Part shown: piece after piece, positions 48,577 through 64,000 of the stretch
How positions within the stretch are numbered: the first letter of the stretch is position 1
Layout of the letters: every line of letters starts with the position of its first letter
Assembly (NCBI RefSeq): GCF_035594125.1
Contig: NC_087156.1
Location: forward strand, 16,321,997 to 16,385,996
Direction of reading: 5' to 3'
DNA length: 64,000 nucleotides
Source of the DNA: Scylla paramamosain
Lineage: Eukaryota > Arthropoda > Malacostraca > Decapoda > Portunidae
Made by a program: the position numbers and the translations under genes
The notes under the pieces: generated by a model
Told to the model about the DNA's origin: nothing
The model's input: the letters and a program-made list of their open reading frames with translations, nothing else
The model's database searches: none

Positions 48577-48914
48577 CTGCGGCATGTCGTAAATTGAACA
48601 TACTTATTTACTTCCTCTCTTTCCCTGTTGTCCCACACTCGCTATCTGCCTTAATGGTCTGCTGGTTGACATTCGCCACATGCAGACGGCCTTGAGAGCC
48701 TCGCCGCGGGAAGAAGAATGTCCAAGTGGCCGCGTAAATTGTCACCAAATGGATTCTAACACTATTAGTCTGCTGCTCCAAGTGGTTCCGCTAATTTTCA
48801 CCAAGAGCTTCTGCAGACTCGTGGCGTCCTCCTGCAGCGCCCCCGGCTGGCTGTCACCGCTCACTGCCGCTTATAAAACAAAACATTAACGACAGTCTTA
48901 CCTGAATTGCTGTA
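48577..48914. other. Unique DNA, no gene seen
   Basis: Mixed sequence, no recognised feature. Confidence 0.5.
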
Positions 48915-49074
48915 GCGGAAGTCGCGTTTTTTCTTTTTAAGGGCATTTTATTCGAGTGAGAGTTTTATAAGGATTCTATATCATCGGTAGGTAAAGAACA
49001 CCTATGAGAACTCAAGTATTTGTCTATGTGGTCTTTCAAAATTTGCCAGAGTCTAACGCTTTTCAGAATGTGAG
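48915..49074 (+). mobile_element. Foldback (MITE-like) element, copy D
   Basis: Carries the family landmarks GAGTGAGAGTTTTATAAGG and TATTTGTCTATGTGGTC and ends CGCTTTTCAGAATGTGAG. Its left end is less clear, beginning near GCGGAAGTCGCG, so a terminal part may be missing. Confidence 0.7.
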
Positions 49075-49267
49075 TCAAAAATTCAAATTTCCTCAAAGGA
49101 ACCTTTAAGGAAATTTTTTGATGCACTAATTCTGGGGATTTGTTGTTGTTGTCATATAATATTTCATAACCTCTTGAGTTTTTTTTTTTCGTATGCTACT
49201 TATACTTCTGCTACTGCTAATGATCTTATTGCTACGTATCACTATCACTGCAACCCCATTATTCACT

Positions 49268-49268
<1 letters not shown>

Positions 49269-49364
<96 letters not shown>

Positions 49365-49453
49365 CATTATTATTATTATTATTATTACTACTACTGTTAT
49401 TGTTATTTTATCATCATCATCATCATTATCATCATCATCATCATCATCATCAT
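49269..49453. repeat. (TTA)n then (CAT)n arrays
   Basis: About 40 TTA units with one TCA step (49269-49393) pass through ACTACTACTG into about 14 CAT units (49410-49453). Confidence 0.98.
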
Positions 49454-50709
49454 CGTCATTGTCAGTTTTAACATCGAACTTTCACCTACTAAGAGGACAT
49501 CTCACCGAGGCAGGCCCCTGAACGAGACACACGTAAACAAACCAACACTCACCCAGCAAGGAGGGAAAAAACAAAACACAGGGCACGGGGAGGACACGAC
49601 GCTTGGGAAACTTCCGGCGAAAAAATCCTCGGAAGAATTCTGTAAGATTGGAAATTAAACAGTAATCCCTGACATAAGCGGCGGGTTGTGCCAGGGAGCA
49701 GTTGCGGATTGTGCGAGAGTTTTATTCCTCCATGCAGAGAAAGTCCCGTGAATGAGGTAATTACAGGTGTTGACGAGCGGGCAGGTGTGCGGCGCGGCAT
49801 TAAGAGCTTAGGCAAAGACGGCGCACCACGCTCAATTACCTCCGCGGCCACTGCTTATTATGGGGCTGAGCCTGAGCCCCCTCCACGCGGCGCCCCGAAC
49901 TAGGTATCAGGCATGGGAGTGAAGCAGGATGAGGAGGAGGAGGAAGAAAAGGAGGAGGACGGGGCATGATTGCACTTGTGGGAGGAAGAGAGAGAAAGAT
50001 TGACTGGCTGACTGACTGATTCCTTCACTGATTGACTGATTAAGTAAGTGAGTGATTGAATGAGTGCATGAGTGACTGACTGACTAACTTAATAGCGCCG
50101 CTACACCAAGGTTATATGACGCCACAAGTCATATCAACAAGAGAAATTGCCATATGAAAGTAACTTAAAGCTAGAAATACACTTTAACTAGGAGACACAA
50201 GATTGTCGCAGCAGCACAGAAGACAATGACAAGGAGAGAATAGTAGGGAAGTAATGACTAAATGATACACTACTGCAGAAGGGACGATGGCTGAGGAGAT
50301 ACGCGCCACTGAAGATTGTGGGAAGAGGCAGAGGAAGCGAGATGTTTGGCTGAGTTTGTAAAGGGAATGAGGAATTAGATGAAGAAGGAGGACCAGGAGG
50401 AGGAGGAGGAGGAGGAGGAGGATCAGAGGTTATTGTACTTTAAAGAAGGAAAGGAGAAAGGAAATTAGATTATGGGATTATAAAGGAAGAAGGGAAAGGC
50501 AGGTGGTGTTAAGAAGGGATGGAAGAAAAGCAGATTAGGTGCGATGTATGGAAGAGAAGAAAGAGGATAGTGGCACTGAAGGAGAGGAGGGAAGAAGTGA
50601 GGAGTATTGGAGCAGCAGTGTGGTGAAGGCACTTGATGATAAATGAAGAAAGAAAGAAAGAGGAGGATAAAATAAGAAATGAGGAGAAAAATTAAGTTGT
50701 AAACATGTG

Positions 50710-50711
<2 letters not shown>
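49454..50711. other. Unique DNA with GACT and GGA patches
   Basis: Decayed GACT/TGAT tetranucleotide DNA lies at 50,000-50,090 and a (GGA)n run at 50394-50421. 50,400-50,700 is purine-rich. No gene recognised. Confidence 0.5.

Positions 50712-50780
<69 letters not shown>
50712..50780. repeat. (GA)n microsatellite
   Basis: About 34 perfect GA units. Confidence 0.98.
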
Positions 50781-54296
<3,516 letters not shown>

Positions 54297-54364
54297 GGAA
54301 GAGTCTGAAAAAAGAGCACTTGTGTGAATAGAAGGTTGCATATCCATAAAAAAAAGGCGTGTCT

Positions 54365-54367
<3 letters not shown>

Positions 54368-54451
<84 letters not shown>
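54368..54451. repeat. (GT)n microsatellite
   Basis: About 42 perfect GT units, 75 bp after the long (GA)n array. Confidence 0.98.
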
Positions 54452-54455
<4 letters not shown>

Positions 54456-54677
54456 CCTCCATCTCCCTACTCAGGAGGCGAAAGAATAGAAAGATAGATG
54501 AATAGACTGATTGATGGAGTGAATGTTATTCTTTTTTCCCTGTGTGACAAGAGGGCGGAGTGAAACGGTGAGACAGAGACAGATGGCAACTCTTTGTGTA
54601 TTATTTTTTGAAGTAGCGATGAAAATACTAAAGATACCCTGGATTCTTGAGGAGCTGTTCATTCCCCTGGTGTGTAA

Positions 54678-54680
<3 letters not shown>
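54452..54680. other. Unique DNA, no gene seen
   Basis: Mixed sequence between arrays; no feature. Confidence 0.5.

Positions 54681-54755
<75 letters not shown>
54681..54755. repeat. (GA)n microsatellite
   Basis: About 37 GA units, ending in GGGAGGGAGAG. Confidence 0.98.
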
Positions 54756-54760
<5 letters not shown>

Positions 54761-54815
54761 AGAGACGCTATATCCCCTTTGATCACCGCCCATATTACTG
54801 TCATCATCTGTACAG

Positions 54816-54950
54816 GAAACAAGAGTGGAGACCTTGATGGATTGCAGGATCTTGGCCAAATATTAAGTTGCGAGCAAGAGACAAAGAGCGATCGGTGTTT
54901 GCCTTCCTGTGGGCCAGCAATGCATCTTAAGGGGCAGCTGAGGGCGATGG
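54816..54950 (+). other. Weak internal-exon candidate
   Basis: ATCATCTGTACAG precedes and GTGAGT follows a 135-bp segment that is open in one frame with phase 1 at both borders, so it could be inserted or skipped without frame change. The peptide has four cysteines in 46 residues (SCEQ, RCLPSCG) and no recognised domain. A 135-bp open segment between splice-like motifs is not rare by chance. Confidence 0.15.
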
Positions 54951-55283
54951 GTGAGTCACAGATGATTCACGCTGGAGACGAGTTAATCAGGGGCTTCTTT
55001 TTATATACAATGAGGACGACATTCCCAAACGTCTCAGCGGATACTCTCGACTTTCTTTCTTTTTGTGTTATTTTACTTTTTTTTTTTATGTTATTAGCCT
55101 ATAGCGCCGTTTGCCAATTCTGCTGCAGCTGTTTGGAAGCGTAGATGGTCTGTCTTTTGTATTCGTGGAGGTTTAGTTAATGGCGCAGTTTGTTTAGGGT
55201 GATGCCTTTGCAGAGACTCACGTCACCCTCCAGAGGTCACATAAGCAGTCGCAGTCGGAAATAGAGTTGAATAAGAAGCATGT
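54951..55283. other. Unique DNA, no gene seen
   Basis: Mixed sequence with a T-run at 55077-55087. No feature. Confidence 0.5.
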
Positions 55284-55472
55284 GGGTATTCAGCGCCCAC
55301 TCGGTGATAGCTTTTAACAGGCTTTAATAAAGTTAATCTAGTTTTCAAGAGCGTGTTCGGGGTTCTAGTGATAGTTTAGCAATTATTCTGCACCATCAGT
55401 AGAAACCCAATTCATCATCTCTGTTGTCGCTGAGAATAACTGATAAGAAAAAAAATGCGTTTAAGAATGCGG
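55284..55472 (+). mobile_element. Foldback (MITE-like) element, copy E
   Basis: Starts GGGTATTCAGCGCCCACT and ends GCGTTTAAGAATGCGG, whose reverse complement begins CCGCATTCTTAAACGC. Internal landmarks TAGTGATAGTTTAGCAAT and TTCATCATCTCTGTTGTC match the family. Non-coding. Confidence 0.75.

Positions 55473-58632
<3,160 letters not shown>

Positions 58633-58703
<71 letters not shown>
58633..58703. repeat. (GA)n microsatellite
   Basis: About 35 perfect GA units starting at TACTGTAGAGAG, the recurring TGTAGAGA boundary. Confidence 0.98.
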
Positions 58704-58705
<2 letters not shown>

Positions 58706-60221
58706 ACAACAGGAATCTTGTATTTTAGCTTTACGCCAGGGTGTGTGGGCGATCCCTAAATAAGCTGCTCCGCCACAATAGCCACTAAAGCTGATGATAT
58801 AATCGAATCTTCACGCTGAGCACAGTCCTCGCCCCAAACCTACACACCGACCCACCCGCTTTACGGAACCCAGCGCTATTAACTTGACAAATGGCGAGAC
58901 TCGACCCTTTTATTTGTGCGAGTTTTGGAGCAAGTCGTGTATGAACCCAAATGGAAAGGTTGTGTTAGTGTTTCTCTTCATTATCATGGTGTTAAATGTA
59001 ACTTTTGGCTCTTCCACTCACTAAACGACGCAGCAGCAGCAGCCTTGCACCACATTCCTGATCCCTGGCGCACCCCGGGCTACAGACAGAAAATTGGCTG
59101 GTGTGGCTGGGACATCCCGCGTCTTGCATCGCGGCGGGTGCAATAAGGTTTCTTTATGAACAGCCAAAGTACGGTGAAAGAACAGAATATTCTGCATCCA
59201 CATCGATGGCTATGCACAGCTATCTAAATAATATATTAACATTGTTTTGTTTTCTTATCTTTTGGTGCCCAGTTATTTCTTATAATAATTCGTATTTTGA
59301 GGCATTATATTCGTACAACACACCGCCTCGCTTCCCAGATAATGGGGAAAGGGATTTATCGCAACACACCTGTAGGGGAGAAAAACTTGTAGAGCGCCTC
59401 GCCAGACTGCCTTAAGTACTGAGGGACGAACCGGCAGCAGGAGGGAGAGTGAGGCACGAGGACCTGTAGGGGCCGCGACCTGCCCTCCAGAGGCCGCAGT
59501 TACTTGTTAAAAACTAATATTTCTTTCCAAGGGTGTGTTTACCCAGGCGAGTGCGTAGCGGGCGGGACAGGGAGCCAGGAGTGGGGTTGGTTACGTTTGT
59601 AAACACTGCCCCGTCTCCTATTTAAAGAGCACTTGAAAGCGGTGAGACAAACAGAGGCTGAGGGCGGGTCGGTCGCCCCTCGGAAAACTTACCTTCTTTC
59701 TGACTGCTGTTTACACGGCTCTCCTGCGGGGGTCAGCGGGCTAAAGGTGGTGTCCCGTCATCCGATACTTGTATTTTTGAAACATATCTTTTGACTAGAC
59801 GAAATTTATGGCCGCTTCGATAGCCTAGGTCAGAACGCTCAATTTCTGCTACCAAATACGCTAATGGAGGCTAGGAGTTTGGGTACCTTTTTTCTAGTAA
59901 GGCACGACAGTACATTCTTGCTGCCCCGCTGAAGTATTCTAACTGAAAGTCATTTACATGTACTCAGACCTTGCATCCAACTTACGTGCAGTCCTGATAA
60001 GCAGTCACCGTACAATCAAGCAAGGGTTTGCAGGAAATAATACAAGATACCCACTAAGAGCAAGTAATATCGAAATTCTAATGCAGTGCTGACATTAAGA
60101 CCGGTTCACCTGCTACTCTTACCATTAGGAATAAGTCAGATGTAAGAACACTCCTCTGCCTCATGAGTGTTTGCTGCACAAGACGATACGATACCACCGG
60201 CGCCGCTCCCTCTTCCACTAG
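58704..60221. other. Unique DNA, possible regulatory patch at 59.5-59.7 kb
   Basis: No gene seen. 59,536-59,714 contains three forkhead-type heptamers and a TATTTAAAG, and on the minus strand AAG followed by GTAAGT (59687-59695), a good donor without a supportable exon. Confidence 0.35.

Positions 60222-60259
<38 letters not shown>
60222..60259. repeat. (CA)n microsatellite
   Basis: About 19 perfect CA units. Confidence 0.97.
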
Positions 60260-60262
<3 letters not shown>

Positions 60263-60326
60263 AACCCACTTGAAGGAAACAGGAGGAAATTCAAAGCCAA
60301 GAGCTGCTGTGCGCGAGGAAGCCACC

Positions 60327-60400
60327 GCGTGCCTCTGCCAGTTGGTTAGCGCGGCAGCTTTCTCGCTCAGGGAAGAGGGATGTCGACCCATTTTTCGAGC
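60327..60400 (+). pseudogene. tRNA-like relic
   Basis: TGCCAGTTGGTTAGCGCGGCA looks like a D-arm (TGCC pairs with GGCA around AGTTGGTTAGCGC). CTTTC and GGAAG can pair as an anticodon stem with an 8-base loop, and GGGATGTCGACCC resembles a T-arm with a B box. The acceptor ends do not pair, so it is not a working tRNA. It may be a tRNA pseudogene or the head of a tRNA-derived SINE. Confidence 0.35.
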
Positions 60401-60497
60401 TCAGTAAATGATTATGGGAGTTGGTCTTTTCTTCTCTTTATGCTCCTCTAAAATGGACTTCACAGCAGGTTTCCAAGCACCACAGATCACGCAAGGC

Positions 60498-61490
<993 letters not shown>

Positions 61491-61566
<76 letters not shown>
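61491..61566. repeat. (CT)n microsatellite
   Basis: About 37 perfect CT units. Confidence 0.98.
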
Positions 61567-61568
<2 letters not shown>

Positions 61569-61935
61569 TCCTTCCCGCCCTTCCCGCCTCTGTTCAGTCT
61601 CGCCAAGGCTGCGCTTCATTGCCCCTGGGTGAAAGTGTTCTAAATTTACAATGTAAATTTTGTGCCAACATGTCTTTCTCAATCTCTGCTGATATTTCTT
61701 TTATGTCAATGTGTGACTGCAATGTGCTTCCTTCCCGTCGCAGCCATCACGGACCGCGCTTCCCTGCTTCCCTGTCTCCCTAAGAAGCAAATGATGGGGA
61801 GGGAATGCATCTTTCCTCAAAACGTTCCATAATTCACGTATGTCATCAGTGAGTTGAGTCATCTTATATACATATGACTTATTCCAAGCAGAAAACATTA
61901 CGAATTAAAGTGCATCGTTTGTCAATGAGATTTAA
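61567..61935. other. Unique DNA, no gene seen
   Basis: Mixed sequence; contains a small inverted repeat AAATTTAC/GTAAATTT near 61,641-61,660. No gene. Confidence 0.5.
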
Positions 61936-61999
61936 GGACATAAGAAAATAAGAGAAGCTGCAAGAAGCCTACACGTGGCATTCTCTCATAGTATATAAG
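61936..61999 (-). mobile_element. LINE 3' tail, truncated copy 2
   Basis: Starts GGACATAAGAAAATAAGAG and continues AAGCTGCAAGAAGCC and TACACGTGGCA, the same start as copies 1 and 3, then diverges after about 60 bp. It is the shortest of the three. Confidence 0.8.
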
Positions 62000-62423
62000 A
62001 CAGCAGCGAAATTTGGTGTCCGTCCCACTATCGTGTCATTGTGTTTGCGAAAGGGCGACACGAAATAAAACATTATTTATAGCTGCACATAATTCTTTAC
62101 TGTAGAAAGGCGAGCCACAGGACAGTCCGACGCTCTCAGGCTTGACTTTCACTGGATGACCGCTGACCACTCGCCGCTGTATGTTTGGCCCGCGTCCCTT
62201 TTCGGATCCTCCCCTTCAAAGCCAACACTACCTTAATTTTTCCATCAGACAGAAGGTGTTAGGAGGGAAAAGATCCCTTGCAAGGCATCACTCCACCGGG
62301 CCATTTTCAGCATCATTTCTTTTTCATTTGTCAGTGTATTTGTGGAGCGGCTCGCCCCACTCGCCTGACCCCGCGCTGCTCACCCACTGTCCGCCTCGGC
62401 CCATGTAAGCTACTCGACAAAAA

Positions 62424-62426
<3 letters not shown>
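62000..62426. other. Unique DNA, no gene seen
   Basis: Mixed sequence, GC-rich after 62,330. No gene supported. Confidence 0.45.

Positions 62427-62468
<42 letters not shown>
62427..62468. repeat. (GT)n microsatellite
   Basis: About 21 perfect GT units. Confidence 0.97.
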
Positions 62469-62470
<2 letters not shown>

Positions 62471-62636
62471 CTTACTTGGAACTCGCCCTGCCCTCGCCTG
62501 GCCTACACCTGGAGCTGCACCCGCCAAATGCAGCGGTCCAGAGGAAGGCCCGCTGTGGCCTCTATAGCCCATGCCTTGCGGTGATTGCCGGACTTGGCGC
62601 GATGGAGAAACAGAAGGCTTAACGGAGGATGTTAGT

Positions 62637-62639
<3 letters not shown>

Positions 62640-62706
<67 letters not shown>
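62640..62706. repeat. (GA)n microsatellite
   Basis: About 33 perfect GA units. Confidence 0.98.
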
Positions 62707-62709
<3 letters not shown>

Positions 62710-62765
62710 ATGATATACATGTGATTCAGGAACGTATATTTCCAAATAAATCATACTCGTACCTC

Positions 62766-62800
62766 ATTATCATCATCATCAACATTATTACCATTATTAT

Positions 62801-62855
<55 letters not shown>

Positions 62856-62864
62856 TATTATTAT
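62766..62864. repeat. (ATT)n microsatellite with CAT fringe
   Basis: A CATCATCATCAACATT fringe leads to about 15 perfect ATT units from 62805 and an ACT interruption near the end. Confidence 0.97.
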
Positions 62865-63273
62865 CTGTTTTGGCCAGCCATGAAAAGCAGCTCCTGAACG
62901 TCATCGACTTGTTGACTACTGTAAACAGATTTCAGTGTTGTTTTTCTAAAGGGATGAATAGACACTTCCTTTGACTGAGGAGCAAATAAGTCATGATACA
63001 AAAACCATATTTATCCCGCGACTCTAATTAATAGTCATAAGATGGAGTGTGGAGGCTGATGCGAGTAGCTGGGGAGGCTGCAGCTCTGAGGCACACCCTC
63101 CCTCACTCATTAATGGCAGAGAGTACGAGCGGCCATGAGCTGCAGCCGCCGCCGCTGACCACAAGAAATATTAATCACTATCGAAGGCCGACAGGTGAAG
63201 GCTCAGGCTTCTGCAACGCGTGGGATTCTACAAGGCCACAGCGTAATCGTGCTGAGAGGTCACAGTCACTTAG
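62865..63273. other. Unique DNA, no gene seen
   Basis: Mixed sequence; no feature recognised. Confidence 0.5.
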
Positions 63274-63524
63274 AACATAAGAAAGTAAGGGAAGCTGCAA
63301 GAAGTCATGAGGCTTACACGTGTCACTTCTCATGTAAAACACGCTTCCTTATTTCCACTACCATCCCCATCCATAAATTTGTCTAATCTTTTTAAAACTC
63401 CCTAATAACTCGGCACTTGACAACCTGATCACTGAATCTTTTCCATGCATATACCACTCCATTTGAGAACCAATTGCTTCCCAATCTCTCTTTAAAATCC
63501 AACTTTATCAAGCTTGTACCCGTT
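63274..63524 (-). mobile_element. LINE 3' end with decayed reverse-transcriptase C-terminus
   Basis: On the minus strand a broken frame reads NGYKLDKV, then after a one-base shift NWFSNGVVYAWKRFSDQVV and IREF, a stop, KD, a stop and NLWMG. This follows the F-S-x-x-V-V-x-x-W-x-x-(L/F)-x-x-x-V-V ... F-K-x-x-L-D pattern that ends the reverse-transcriptase frame of many animal jockey/CR1-like LINEs. After it comes a short 3' tail ending CTTTCTTATGTTC, shared with copies 1 and 2. The copy is dead: frameshift, at least two stops, and no polymerase domain in the window. Confidence 0.7.
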
Positions 63525-64000
63525 ATTTCTTTTTCCTATCAGTTTGCGTCATCTGTTGCTGCACCCAAAACTGGCGCGAAATAGCAAGTGCAAGGAGCCA
63601 GACCAACACGACAAGGAACAAGACTCATGAATCCCCCGAGTGTTGTGCGGCGTACGAGGACTTGGGCAGGTGATGTACAGTTGTTAGTAGAGAACACCTG
63701 TACTGTCAGAGGTACAAGGTGTGATAAGACGCGAGATACGAGTGGTGGTGATTTCATGGATGGCAGGGAGAGGAGGAGAGGAGGTGCTACCCGAGGAAGT
63801 TAAGGACTATATAGCTACGCAGCGACGTGGCCTTAGTAATGGACTTGTGTTGATTTTGTGTTGCTTGTGCAGTACATCACGGTGCTGTGTGTTCCGCTGT
63901 GCTGTACCATGCTGGGAGTTACTTGATGATAGGATGGAGGCCATGTGGGGATGTTTAGGCCGTGTGGTGTTGAGTTAGGCTGCTGGGGAAGGTGTGAGAA
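63525..64000. other. Unique DNA, no gene seen
   Basis: Mixed sequence to the window end. Frames on both strands (for example 63539-63757 minus) show no reverse-transcriptase motif, so the LINE does not extend far into it. Confidence 0.45.

Overview
The window looks like nuclear DNA from an arthropod with a large, repeat-rich genome, most probably a decapod crustacean and perhaps a crab. Three things point there: about 5 kb (roughly 8%) of long, often perfect (GA)n, (CA)n, (TTA)n and (GGA)n arrays; decayed dispersed elements of a kind I recall from decapod genomes, including LINE tails ending in GAACATAAG on the plus strand; and a 5S rRNA-like sequence with the arthropod internal promoter. The species call is inference. 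There is no sign of operons, bacterial ribosome binding sites, CRISPR arrays or phage.

I found no protein-coding gene I can defend. Almost every long open frame reads through a microsatellite (Ser-Leu, Arg-Glu, Cys-Val, Thr-His or Ile runs) or through polypyrimidine DNA. The window is best read as intergenic DNA or the inside of one or more very long introns. Two weak exon candidates exist: a GC-rich leader ending in a Kozak-like ATG directly on a GTAAGT donor (30,477-30,825), and a symmetric 135-bp open segment between splice-like signals (54,816-54,950).

Layout. 0-5.9 kb: C/T-rich DNA, (CA)n and (GAA)n arrays, the latter flanked by a 31-bp direct repeat, then unremarkable unique DNA. 6.0-7.2 kb: three 164-bp tandem units, then a head-to-head inverted repeat joined to a coding-like segment. 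7.4-18.7 kb: dense CT/GA arrays, long pyrimidine tracts, the first foldback-element copy and a 120-bp tandem repeat. 18.8-22.5 kb: purine-rich DNA holding a 5S rRNA relic, a tRNA-like SINE candidate, a 174-bp duplication and a purine-to-pyrimidine switch. 22.5-30 kb: two more foldback copies, a perfect 15-bp hairpin, a LINE tail and two tandem duplications. 30-50 kb: first-exon candidate, many arrays, a duplication around a (GT)n array, long unique stretches and a fourth foldback copy. 50-64 kb: the longest arrays ((GA)n of about 300 and 249 bp, (CA)n of about 175 bp), a fifth foldback copy, a tRNA-like relic and two LINE tails.

The most interesting unexplained content is the set of relic repeats: a five-copy foldback (MITE-like) family, three LINE copies truncated to the same 3' end with a decayed reverse-transcriptase C-terminus in one, a 5S-derived sequence, two tRNA-derived candidates, and several short duplications that sit exactly on either side of a microsatellite. 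Reference sequences for 5S, LINE motifs and splice signals are recalled, not searched.
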